This document shows positions 45,362 through 56,836 of a stretch of DNA of 64,000 nt, piece after piece (the stretch's first letter is position 1; each line of letters begins with the position of its first letter). The position numbers and the translations under genes are program-made. The notes below the pieces were generated by a model, which searched no databases, was not told the origin of the DNA, and was given only the letters and a program-made list of their open reading frames with translations. This DNA is from Malachius bipustulatus (taxonomy: Eukaryota; Arthropoda; Insecta; Coleoptera; Melyridae), in the NCBI GenBank assembly GCA_910589415.1, contig OU342635.1:15376001-15440000 (forward strand), in the 5' to 3' direction.

Positions 45362-47934
45362 TAATAATTTATATTTTATTTTTACAAGATCCCCATGGTG
45401 TGCATTTCTTATCCTGGACAGTGGACACCTTATCGCGTGGACACCTAGATATATTTATTTAGCTATTTGAAAATGTAATTTTTGAACTTTTGGCTGTAAA
45501 CAAAAGTATTTTATAAAATAAACAAAATGACAACTACTCTGCAGGTTTTTCCCTTTCAAGAATAAGTAGGTATACCTACTACATTTATAAGAAAAAAGAA
45601 AACTTTTGAAAAAACCTCCGGAATTTTTTACTATTTTTCAGATATTCTAGAGGCCGACGCTGGCAACATTGCATCTTGCAAGACACCTTAACCTCAAAAT
45701 GTCTAATGTCTCGCTCTATCTCTTTCTCAACTTTCAGTTTTGTTTTGCTTATAATTTTCAAATTTTAATTTTCATATTTTTTAATATTTCTCTTACACAT
45801 AGGAGGAGGTACCTACTTACTAATCTCAATCTCATCCATCAATTAATTCTTAATTTTTAATTCTCTAGGTATGATATAGGATTATAAAATTTGCCGGTGT
45901 TGTGTTGTGGTACTCCTCAAACATACATTATACCTAATTACCTCTAATAATCAAGAAATAAATTAAGAAATTTATAATTTCACTTACCTAAGAAAATAAG
46001 GCAGTATAGTAACGAAGAGGTCGCAACAACTAGGTACCTACAAGTACAACAAACTAGAAAATCAACTTATACCTATTCAATTTAATTCAAGGAACTGTCT
46101 CTTTCCTCTTATTTGTTTGAGTTCAGTATACAGTATACCTTATAGGCCAGGACAAGACCGCGATACTGAGTGCTGAGTCGTCACTACACTCAAAAAATCC
46201 TAATTATATTTTTAAATTAAATATTAATTCATTTAGCATAAGTAATTATTTTATTTTTTCTTGAAAAGGTTTAAATCAGCGAAACCGATACCTATAATAC
46301 TATTCGAAAATTAGAATCCTCTTATTATTTATAGATGATAAATGAGTTAGGTACCTATCTACCATCATCTACCTATATGTACCTACCTAATAATAATAGG
46401 TTTATACTTTCCGGTTACTATATCTCTTAAGTGGTTCCATATCCAAAGGTTAAAATATAAAGCACTTAAAAATTGAATTATAGTGTAAAGGTTCCTAAGT
46501 AGTCGTTTTTCGCTTTCTATACTTTATTTCTTTAAAAATGTTCATTCGGTAGGTAAGGAAAAAACAGGAATTATTAACTTATAATATAACTACTAAATTA
46601 TTGCTCTTAACTAATTATTCCCAGTTCCCACTATTATGGGGAAAAATTGTGTAACATGGCAACCATGTACATTTGATGATTGTTCTCAAAATCATCTGTT
46701 AAAGTGTGGTTAGGTTAGGCGCCGGCAACCGGCAACGTTTAAAGTTATTGCTTACGTTTTTACAAATGCTATTGTGCCGAGAATAGTGGCAATAATAAAT
46801 TTACAGCTATATAATTTTCTTGAATTATCGTGTAAAAAAAATAATAGTGACCAGATTATTATCAAGTAGGTTTTAATTGGTTTCTGGTTACCTCTATCTA
46901 AAAAAATTAACTTTATAACTATTTAAATCGTGTAAGGCGCATGCGGGTTACTACTCAATTGCCGGCGCTTTAGCTCGAATCCATAAGATAATAATAATAT
47001 TATGTTACTAACCTCACTTTAATTGACAGTTGTTTGTTATTATCAACGATCAAGGTTTTCTGTTTTCTCTTTATATTCATTACCTAAAAAGTAAACTAAA
47101 AACAGTGATGTCTGGGCTTTGACTTGGACCTTTTCATCATGAATTTTAATTGAAGCCGTTGGGATATTTTTTATTAGGTAAATATCTAGGCAGAGTAAAA
47201 AAAATTGATGAAAACCAAAATTGTAAAAGACCATAGCCCCTGGGAGTGACCTCTGCCTACAGAGAAATTCAATTTTGAATGTTATTAGTTGTAAATGTGA
47301 ATTAGTTGAGAATGAAATGTTACTTTTGTTTCTACAGTTTAGGTCTGTGAAGCCACTTTCGAGAAAATCTGAAAAAACTTTTCAACAAATCATTTGAATC
47401 GACGCGATTCCAACTATTGCATGGTAACTTACACTTGCTTTTGTCATAATGCTTAGTTTCAACTGCAGTGTCTTTAAATAAGAGTGTGAGACAGTGAAGA
47501 GTCCATTTTTTGATTGGAGTGACATTTGTTGATCTTGCATGTCGGTCGACCAATAATAGAGATGAAGGAAAACTTTTGTAATGCCTGACTGTTAGAATAC
47601 GTCCATACGTGCGTTGCAGTTCAGTTGGTTATTTAGGGTGTTTACCTTCCTTGAACGTTCTCAGAAGTTGTTTTGGAAATGCACACATATAACTTGAAGC
47701 AAATGCTTTAATTTGGAAGTTACAGCAAACTTTAATATTAGCGAATGCAAATAGCAATAATTGTAATCGAGCTTACCTCTTTGCTTGTCATTTTAGACAC
47801 TGACTTGATCAAAATTGACTTGTGGGCGTGATGAAAGCAGAAAGCAAATGAGCTTCTACAGGATTACCCATTTTTGTATGAACGAGCAATGAGTCCTATA
47901 GAATTGAAAATTTACCTATTTTTCCAGATTCAAC
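45362..47934. other. Region upstream of the kinase gene; no gene assigned
   Basis: AT-rich. A minus-strand frame of about 98 codons at 47625-47332 (…VDRHARSTNVTPIKKWTLHC…SRKWLHRPKL-stop) has no recognised family. The last bases before the kinase start (TATTTTTCCAG at about 47917-47927) look like a splice acceptor, so a 5' UTR exon probably lies somewhere upstream. Confidence 0.35.
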
Positions 47935-50900
47935 ATGTTTTACAAGAACAACAACTGGATGTACAGAGGCGAAGGAAACAGTACTGTGGCACTAAGTTTA
48001 CCCAAAGATGGGAAAGTGGTCTGCATTAGGAAGGAGTTGAAGTCTCATTGGATGCTGATATCTTTTTTTTACGAGATATTCATGGACTGGTTTCAGTATC
48101 TCTGCTGGCTTATCAGCAAAATTACCACTCGAAGCTCAGTAGAAATCGGATTTTACTCTAAAATAATGAATCCGCTGATTGGAAGAGAGTACGTCTCGAA
48201 TTGCAAATACATATTTTTACCTCGAGGACAAATTCTCCACATTGAAAAGGAAATCGAAAAATTAAGACCTTGTAAGTATAATTGAACCCAATGTCAAGTA
48301 CCATTGGGGGCCTGCTAATACCTACAAGGTTGTGCGCAAAAAGGTGAATAGAAAGTAATAGATCTTCAGCCAGTATTATAAAGGCCCAATAAACTAATGT
48401 GCAGATTTCTGATACCATTTTTAAAGCTAATATTAACGTCAAATTAACTTTTATTAAAATTTTTGTAATCCCTTTCATGCTAAGAGTCATGAATTGCTAT
48501 ACTTTCCACCTATGGTCGATACTTTCTCTAGAAATGGCCCCAGAAATCTACCTGTTAACTTAATGAGTCTTTATAATACTGGCCGCTTATCTCATAAGAG
48601 AACAATGTTTAATTAATCAAAATCAAAGTAATGTTTATTGCGAGGTTTATTGCATGTGAAATAAACTGGTGTGGTTACAAACAACACATACACTTCACAA
48701 CAATCAGTTGTTAATAAACATAAAGCCACTACCTCGAGCTAGACAAGGCTAAATAGATAAATCATTGAGAGGCACTGGTTAAAAATTTTACGGGTTGGAC
48801 AATTTTTTTTTCAGATATTCCTGTTTCATTTTCGAGGGGTCTGTATAGAAGCGACAATACATCTGCAAGAGTTGCAAGAGAAAATCCAGAAATCATCCCC
48901 TAACGTTTGTATTTTTTTTTAGTTCAACGAAAGCATAAGAAATTAAAATTTGGACCGGCAATATTAATGGAAGATTTTGGTATCTTACCTTTGAACTATA
49001 TTCCCCATAAAATGGCCTCCGATACCTATGCCATAGAAATTAAACCTAAACAGGGTTGGAGACCTTTGAGTGAAAAAATGTATGATGCTTGCATTTATTG
49101 CATGAATCAGTACGTGAAAGTGAGTTATCCAAATTTCTTCGATTAGTATTAAAACATTTTTTTTTCATTTTTCAGCTTCAGAAAGGCGATATCAAGGCAA
49201 TAAGTCAGTACTGTCCTGAAGATCTCTTTTCAGGGTAAGCATAATCGTTATAATATATGATTAAACCTTCTTTAAAGAAACATTGTTTCAGCAATTACGA
49301 GCGCATGATGAAGGCTATCAAAAATCTGATTGCAGCACCACAAAATAATTTTAAGTTTTTTAAAAATGGTCAATTAATCTATGGGGAAAATATGTGCAAG
49401 GAAAATTTTTACAAATGTTTATGTGATATGTTTTGCACAGAAACAGTCAATCACTGGTACGTTTTTTTTTTTTTTAGTTGCAAGAAATAATAATATAATA
49501 ACAGCCATTTATAATAATCTAATACTTTCTTATTATAATTTAGTTGCCTAATTCAATACTGCGTATCCACAACACTTGTCCTCATCAGCTTATATTTTTT
49601 TGATTTTTTTGCCCTGTTTTTATTATCATAATTTATTATTCCAATTTAATCGTCTTCAGTCTCTTCTGTTACTCATATAATAATCTGGATTACTTATTGC
49701 CACAAACTGGTCAATATGAGCTGTTAAACTTTAAATATTCTGCAAATACATTACATATTCTCCATCCGTCTGCTTCCTACCTTTTTCTGTCCCTCTGAAG
49801 TATTCTGTGATTCCTATATCCCACAATTAACCTCGTCTGCTTGGTTTCTCATTATCTGCAAATAGCAAGGTATATCAAATGCTGAATGACTAATGTTTAA
49901 ATTTACATTGAATTTATTTACAGCCTTGATGCACTTTACCTAGTGATAGGCAACTTCCCCATCATGTTCTCCACTGCATTTAAAATATAACTTTTTATTC
50001 TTGCATTCTCTTGCAAAGTGTCCATATTCCAGACACTTGAAACACCGTATTATGTCACAATGATCCTCAACTTTAACTACTTGCCATCCAGTATAAACAT
50101 TTTCTCTTTCTAACATATTTTCATGTGTTTCTGGATCCGCCTGTATTCTTTTCGGAAACCTTTTACTGAACCGTTTCTTTAAAATTTTAAACTTGAATGT
50201 TTTTTTCTATTGTCTAGTTTATTCTGACTGTTTACTCAATTTCTTCATTCTCTCTGTTTATTACTTTGTCTATGTTATACATATAACTTTATTGTAGGAT
50301 CTTTCAGTCTTGATATTTTTATTTAATAATTTTCAGACTCCTTTTTAAGTTGCTCACCTTCATCTTCTCCCGATTTCACTACCTGTCCTCTTGATAATTC
50401 CTTAAATTGCGTAATTCCAAGCCTCAAGTTTACTGGATTGATTTTTTCTCTGATCCCTCTTTTTGAATCTCTACCTTTCTGTAAACTTGAAATCAGTTAT
50501 TGTTTCCTATTAATTAACAATTTCTTCTGATTCTAGTACCTATAACTCCACTTCAGCAATACACTGACCCAACTTTCATGTAATATGTAATAATCCCAAG
50601 AAAATTCAATAACATAAATTATATAAATTGAATAAAAGTAATAATTAACCAGAAAAGAAGGCAATTTCCTTTATGTAGTACAACAAGTAATCTTTCTTTT
50701 ATCTGGATCGTTTATTTTATGTGAAATTGAAATGTGATTGACTGTTGATTAATTTCAGTGTTCTGACCGAGTTCTGCTCATTGGTGCAAAAAAGTCTGAT
50801 TAGAAATTTGATTGCACAGTGTGATATTGCATCTTGCCAAAACCAGAATCATGTAGATGCGCCCAGAATGAATTTACCAAAAAACTGTGTGCTAGAGCGA

Positions 50901-51589
50901 ATACTATCCCTGCAAATGTTGAGCGTCGAGAATTGCAACTATTATGCTAAACTAATGGATCAAAATATTTTAAAAGATGACACATCCTACGTGGAGAAGT
51001 TACTGAAGAAAATTAACAAATCTTCAGAAAATATTTGTATTAAATGTTTACTACTAACTTTATGCAACAATTCTAACTCTACAGAATCTGAGTTGATGGT
51101 TGTACCTTATCTAATTTCTGCTGTTGCCAGTGATTGTTCTTTAATGGTAGCGCTGAGAAAGATCAAGGATGACGTGTAATTTGGTCCCTTTTTTTAGATT
51201 ATGAGACTAAATTAATAATTTCATTTTTCAGACGAGAAGAAGATGACAGGAGAATTATAAAAACAAAGTTCGGGGATTTCGCTTTAAGAATTGGGGTTTT
51301 TGATCTACACCCAAAACCGATGTCTACAATTGAAAAACATGTCGAGAGAAACAATGCAGCTCTGGAAGCTTACCTTTGTAGATTCGCCTCGCCAAGTCCC
51401 CCTGTTGAATATAACAAGTGCAATGGAGTTGAACATCGAGAAGTGACAAAACACTGGATTATTTCAACCTGTGTTAAGTTTTTATCTATTTTCATTGATG
51501 TGAGCTATCTAATGAAGTTTACCAAAAAAATTTTTAGTTTCAATAATTATACTTACATACTAAGAAGTAAAAATAAGAAAAAACTGTAG
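47935..51589 (+). CDS. IPPK: Inositol-pentakisphosphate 2-kinase, six coding exons
   Basis: Phosphorylates the 2-position of inositol pentakisphosphate to make InsP6 (family knowledge). Proposed exons: 47935-48271, 48923-49119, 49176-49234, 49292-49456, 50759-51175, 51232-51589. All introns are GT-AG with matching phases; total 1533 nt, 510 residues, close to the usual size. Motifs: WMYRGEGN at 8-15 (N-lobe, right after the Met, which fixes the start); IMNPLIGREYV; EIKPKQG at 151-157, diagnostic for IPK1 enzymes; YCMNQY; ISQYCPEDLFSG; FKNGQLIYG; and VFDLHPKP at 414-421, the counterpart of the family's DLDxKP. Oddities: the second Asp of that motif is His here; residues about 38-60 are a hydrophobic insertion that may hide a short intron; the C-terminus extends past the family end with a hydrophobic/basic tail. 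The extra acceptor at 48814 is not used because it leads to an in-frame stop. Intron 4 houses an antisense LINE fragment. Confidence 0.88.
49770..50480 (-). mobile_element. Antisense LINE ORF1 (Gag-like) fragment in IPPK intron 4
   Basis: Minus-strand translation from about 50475 reads REKINPVNLRLGITQFKELS and RGQVVKSGEDEGEQLKKESE. After a gap it gives RFSKRFPKRIQADPETHE, then VYTGWQVVKVEDHCDIIRCF, KCLEYGHFAREC and LYFKCSGEHD, then SHSAFDIPCYLQ. This is the central and CCHC zinc-knuckle part of a non-LTR ORF1 protein, with stops. It occupies more than half of the 1.3-kb intron, opposite to the host gene. Similar zinc knuckles occur in the LINE at 58.1 kb. Confidence 0.72.
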
Positions 51590-51796
51590 TACAATAGGCA
51601 GTTATATTATTATGGTTGTTAGTGTTTGTTTGTTACAATTTATAAGATGTGTGATCAATTTTTTTTTTTACATTTACGTGAATTCTGTAATGTTGAAGGG
51701 TGTTTCCTATAAAAACCGACACAGAGTAAGGGTGTGTCCAAAATATGAACTGACAAAGACTTGAATCCCTTTTTAAAACGAAAGCTTGTGGCCTAA
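51590..51796. other. 3' flank of the kinase gene
   Basis: AT-rich; presumably 3' UTR. No clear AATAAA signal was found close to the stop codon. Confidence 0.4.
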
Positions 51797-52330
51797 GAGC
51801 TTTGGAATTGTGAATTCAAACAGCTTCAATTATCCTTTTGAGGGCTTATAAAGCTCTTTAAAGCCCTCAAAAGGAATTGATTTTTTTGCATTCACAATTC
51901 CAAAGCCTTTAACATAGGAAGACAGAAGAAGCTCTTTGAAAAACAAAAGTGTGTGAATATTCTTGCGAGTTGCAACTTGCAATTCGCATCCTACTGCGGG
52001 GAAAACGGTGGGAGGTATTTAATAGGAATGTCCAATTTAAATCGATTCTCAAAAGAATCGATCTTTTGTCTTTTGAAAAAATAGATTATCAAAGGCTTTC
52101 AAGTTACTTTCAAGAGCCTGAAGCTCTTTTCAAGGACTGAAACTCTTTTCAATGGCTTGAAGCTTATTTCAAGGGCTTGAAGCTCTTTTGCAGAACTTCC
52201 AGCTTAAAATTCTTTACAAAAGGACTTGTGGCTTTCACGGCAATTCCTTTTGAAGTGAATTGGGAATTGCAAAGCTCTTTATGGTTAAAAAGGAATTGTG
52301 GCTTCAAGCTTTTCTGTTGAAGGCTTTGCC
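51797..52330. repeat. Inverted repeat plus ~27-bp degenerate tandem repeat
   Basis: 51797-51907 folds back: GCTTTGGAATTGTGAATTC... and CCTTTTGAGGGCTT face AAGCCCTCAAAAGG and ...CATTCACAATTCCAAAGCC. From about 52095 to 52195 a degenerate tandem unit recurs four to five times (TTTCAAGAGCCTGAAGCTCT, TTTCAAGGACTGAAACTCTT, TTTCAATGGCTTGAAGCTTA, TTTCAAGGGCTTGAAGCTCT). The themes GGAATTG and AAAGCTCTTT recur to 52320. It is a self-similar, non-coding block. Confidence 0.75.
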
Positions 52331-52705
52331 TAGCTCTGCTCTATAGTAAGGAGCCCCCCTGAGAGATTCTTTCATCCCTTATCGACCCTTTAAAATGCTA
52401 CAATTAACTCTTCTTACTGTTAATAAATGCTCTTAGTACATTCACAACATAATACCAAATTTGTTTTTAAGTTCAAGCATACTTATTGTTTTTTTTTTCG
52501 AAATTTGAAACCCCACATTCAAGGCCTATAACTGAGATTAGATAGATTAGATTTAGATTCCCTGTGAGTGGACCATTGTGACATTTCCACTGCGACTGAA
52601 GGTCTATTGTGGCTCGTATCTAGTCGTTCTACATTAACCCCAAGCCTCTTTGACCTTTTTTTATATATTAGCACATAAAACTTGACACACACATGAGTTC
52701 CCTTA
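52331..52705. other. No gene seen
   Basis: AT-rich spacer between the repeat block and the MITE. Confidence 0.5.
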
Positions 52706-53216
52706 AGGCCCGGTTACACGGTCCGTGGTTCGGCGAACCTGTCTCGAAGAGCCGCGAACCACGCACCGTGTGACATAGGTAGCTCGCTATGGGCTCGCGG
52801 TTCGTGGTGCATGGTTCGCCGTATCCATCGGGAGTCGGTAAATTTGCACAGAACAAAGCGGGCGAACCGATAGGTTCGTGTAAGTTTCTCGTCGGTTCGT
52901 GCTGGTTCGCCATATCCCGAACCAATGATCAGTTTTGCAATTTATTTTATGACAATTGCGTGTCTTTTGTTGCATGCAGGCGGAAATTAAAAGTAATCTT
53001 AGTTTGGTATTTGATAGCAAGTATTCGTATATGTACTGCTTTTTAATGCTATAATCGTAATTGATTCCGCGGGCACTTTTGCTGCGAACCGATGGCGAAA
53101 GACAACTAAACGATCCACGCACTGTGTGACCACCCCTGGTTCGCTAAAGTGCGAGTCTCTGCGAACCACGCACCAGTTCCGTGGTTCGCCGAACCACGCA
53201 CCGTGTAACTGGGCCT
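52706..53216. mobile_element. PIF/Harbinger-like MITE, 511 bp, TTA target duplication
   Basis: Terminal inverted repeats AGGCCCGGTTACACGGTCCG and (as complement) AGGCCCAGTTACACGGTGCG continue through GTGGTTCGGCGAACC. The element is flanked directly by TTA on both sides (52703-52705, 53217-53219), the 3-bp TWA-type duplication of the PIF/Harbinger superfamily. Inside, GAACCACGCACCGTGTGAC and related forms repeat several times in both orientations. It has no transposase. Clearly GC-richer than its surroundings. Confidence 0.85.
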
Positions 53217-54103
53217 TTACACGCCCCGTTTCTGTGTCAGTTCTTATGCGAAGCATCCTGTGTTTAGGTACAGCTTGACACACGTAAGGTGGCCAGTGGC
53301 GCAGTAGCCTTTGGGGAGTGGCTTGATTTTCAAGTTTGTCAGATTTAACGAATTTTACTATCCATGCAGACAGGTTAAGACTTTATGCAAAGTCAATTGA
53401 AATGACAAAAAAACTAAAAAGCACCAGATAATAGTAATTTCGGTACTGTCTTATCTTATCAGCATAATATAAAAAACGTATTGTTTATAAATTCATTAAT
53501 AGAGGTGTTTTTGAGTCATTAAATCGGTAAGTCAATCAAATAATTTAAATCGCCGTCTTTTCTAATCCGCTTATTTATTAATTAAATATAGGTATGTCAG
53601 TACTCGTCAAGTTAATGTGGACTTAGCGAAGAGAGCGAAGGGAGCGTTCAATAATAATTTTCTTATCTTTTTGGTTTTAGTTAAATGTAAAATCGGACCG
53701 TACTGTCAACTTTACAATCCAGCATTTCTCTATTCAAATAGTGCAGCGTGGTTCAAAAATATTGAGCTAAACCTCGTGCTCGTGAGTTGTGAATTATGGT
53801 GACCGCATCTTCATATATTAAAAATAAAATACTTTTTGACCAAAGTCGTGATACAAAAGTCGTTACTAAAGTAATAAAATTCCGTATTTTAACATTAATT
53901 ACAGAAAATTCATTTTTAGTCAAGAACTTTGATACTCAGTGTACCAACCACAGGCATGGTTTGAAAATGTCGCTTTCTTTCTAAAAACCTCTCGCTTCTC
54001 GATCTGTGCCTCTCAGCGGCCACCTTAGATGTGTCGACCTGTATAATAATAAATAAACTACATAAAGTTTTGAATATTATATTTTTAATAAATAATTGGA
54101 GTA
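53217..54103. other. No gene seen
   Basis: AT-rich intergenic sequence at the 3' side of both converging host genes. The first bases below 54104 are the 3' UTR of the minus-strand gene, with an ATTAAA-type signal on that strand about 20 nt past the stop. Confidence 0.45.
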
Positions 54104-56347
54104 TCAATCATCAGTATTACGGTAAGCCCATTCAGCTGCTCCCCATCCTTTCAGTCCGTTAACTTCGAAACTACATAATTGTTCAAATATTTTATTTTCC
54201 TTGTCTTTACTTATATAAAAGTAAGGAGAATCTTTTACTTTCACTTTGACTGTATAGTGTCTTTCATCTGAAATAATTATCGCTTTAGAATGTGCTGAAT
54301 TAGTCTCTGACTAGCTGAACCACATTTTAATCTTATTTATGACTGAAGAAAGTTAATTTTCATTAACAAATGAAAAAAAAGTATTCCTTACCAGTACAAA
54401 ACGAAAACGCATAATCCGATGGTGGTTTACTATTTTCTCCATGTTGGTATAATTCCAAGTCGCAAGAAGCAACGGGATACATTTGTTGGTCTTTCGCACA
54501 ATAAATGTAACCTACTGTAAGTCTAAAATAAAATTACTGAAAATTACCTTTTTTACCTAAAAATTGAAGTTTTGTTTGCTTTTTTTTTTTTTCTTTTCAG
54601 TAAAATAAAATAGGTTCTTTTTCTTACCTTGTAAGCATGACTGGCATACATATTTTTTCGACACATATTCGATCCCCATTTTCAACCGATATAAAATGCA
54701 AACCATATCTGTAGATATGGCGCCAATTTCTGAACTCTCCAAAACTGTGGTCTCTTAACGTATCGAGTTCAATACTGTAAGTCTTGCCATTTATTTTGAT
54801 GTTACCTTCCAAATTTCCAAACTGTTCATAATGCGTTTGGTGACACCTATGATGTTATTATACTTAATTAGATGGCTTAATTTATCATTAATTAGTCTTA
54901 TAAAACGTTTAGGACAGTGTTATCATATTTTAAATTAATTTGTTTTTTTTTTTTTGTAAATATTTCAACGGCCGGATTAACGAACGGTGTTGCCAGATTG
55001 TACTGATTTTACTATACCAACCCATTTTTATTGAATAACAGAGATGATCAGAAACTGATAAGCCAGACGTTAATTGTAAATGGTTAATGATAATAATATG
55101 TTAAATATGATAAATTATGGCCAAGGATCATAATTTCAATGAGGTATTATAGTACCTAGTTGAAAAAGTTTAGAAATGTAATAATTGAATTTGAAACTGT
55201 TGCAACAAGAAAAAGCGACTCGAATGTATAGATTAATAATAATTATTATTCTGTCATATTTATTAATAAAAATAAATAATGGCAGACAATAATAATTATT
55301 CTTGGTTTAAAATTCGTTCATAAAATACCAATATTATGTAGTTCTTCTAAATATACTTGAATTTCGAAATTAAAATTTAAGTCCTGCACGAAAGTACCTA
55401 ACATTAAATATAGTGCTTGAAAAATTTGTAAAAGGCGCATTTACACTGCATCAATGTCAAAATGTCCTGGTTAATTATTGTATTATTATAAATATGAACA
55501 TACCGTTTCAACATTTTGAAATAATTTCGATTCCATTTCTCGTAAGCCATAGACTTTGCCATAGCTAAAGGACTTATGTCAGTATCGAAATTAAAATAAG
55601 GCAACTCCGACGTCCATATTAAACTGATATCTACATCATATAAATTTTTCTCATTTTCACGTTGTTTCATTTTTCCCTTGTAAGTTATTTCCCATTTCTT
55701 CATAGGAATAACCGGGCTCACTTTAATGTTGTCTGCACCATATTCGATGGTGTCAGTGTCGCCTGTTTGATACAGTGAAGTTTCCGGTAACCTCAGGCTC
55801 TCCAAAATGCCCAGGTTGCTCGAATCGATTTTTAAGTAAAGAAAACCGTCTACTAGTTTATTGGGTCTTCTTGCTGTCCCGACTACCAAAAAATCACCAA
55901 ATTTGTTTGCTCCGTTGAAATATACCGCATCGACTGCCTGAATTGGGAATGTGTGTTTTTATTAGATGTCATATTGAATTGGATTTTTTTATCGCTTACC
56001 AATTTGTTGAGTGAAAGTTTTTGATGAGTATCCAAACGCGCTGCCTCCCTTAATTGTTCATCTTCATTTGTAAATAAAAAGTGTTTCATTTGTTGAATTT
56101 TCTGAAGTGTTTTAATTTAGTTAAAAACATGTAGGTATAATTTTTTTATATATATTTGGCTTACCTTCCTCAATGTTAGTAATAAAAAAGCTACCGTCAT
56201 TTTGAACAAAAAGAAACCATTGGGTCTGTGGTAAACGTTTAGTATTGATGGCGGTTGATAATTCATTAATATCATTATTATAATGATTATTATCGAAATA
56301 GAAAAAATTGCTATTTCTGGTGGTCCAATCATATCTATTAAAAACAT
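54104..56347 (-). CDS. Membrane-anchored protein like the N-terminal region of insect 'putative phosphoenolpyruvate synthase'
   Basis: Proposed exons on the minus strand: 56347-56165, 56101-56000, 55937-55504, 54846-54628, 54522-54392, 54267-54104. All are GT-AG and phase-compatible: 1233 nt, 410 residues, stop TGA at 54106-54104. Residues about 13-30 are a single Ile-rich membrane helix (IAIFSISIIIIIIMILM). The rest is a soluble domain: YFNGANKFGDFLVVGTARRP at about 100, CHQTHYEQFG (241-250), RDHSFG (271-276), HRYGLHF-like 'YRYGLHFISVENG', GYIYCAKD, and GWGAAEWAYRN (397-407) just before the end. HQTHYEQ and RDHSFG are hallmarks of the region preceding the PEP-synthase-like domains in long insect proteins. 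Here the protein stops after that region, so no ATP-grasp or phosphotransfer domain is present. Biochemical role unknown. Confidence is high that the gene is real, moderate on the family link. Confidence 0.8.
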
Positions 56348-56836
56348 TTTCAGTTAAATAAAATAAAAAATTAGGCAGAGTGTTCTTCTTTAATTTATAA
56401 TTTTATTTTGTATGAATATTTTTTTATAGAACCACACAAACAACATATTCTGATGAATTATTATCTCACTATTATAGTAGATTGAAAATACACTTGACTA
56501 TAATAGTGATTACCGAATGATAAGGATTGATTGTAATTAACATTATAGCAATTCTCTTAGATTTTAATCAGATCATTTCAAATACAGTAGCACCTCGATT
56601 GTCCTTGTTTTATTGTTTCTAAATTTATAAAATAATAAACGGTACCTATTATACAGGATGTCAAATTATTTTTTCCTGTTTGCAAGTCATTGATGAAAAA
56701 ATTCACTCTTTTTAGTGAAGTCCAAATTTTTGACCCCTACTCTTTTACGCGCCTGTCAGCCACCTTGAAATAAAGGGAGGTTCAGTTTATTACGAATAGC
56801 AGCCATTATTTTCATTTTACAGAAAATTTCATCAAG
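56348..56836. other. 5' flank of the minus-strand gene; no gene seen
   Basis: AT-rich; would contain the promoter of the minus-strand gene. A TATACAGGATGTCAAATT end at about 56650 faces GGACACCCTATAT at about 57350, so another TACAGGGTG-like pair may overlap the next element. Confidence 0.4.

Noticed and set aside
48815..48904. An extra IPPK exon following the acceptor at 48814
   Set aside because: Reading through it reaches an in-frame TAA at 48901-48903, and the only way to the next exon would be an 18-nt intron. Direct splicing of 48271 to 48923 keeps the frame and aligns with the family, so this is intronic.
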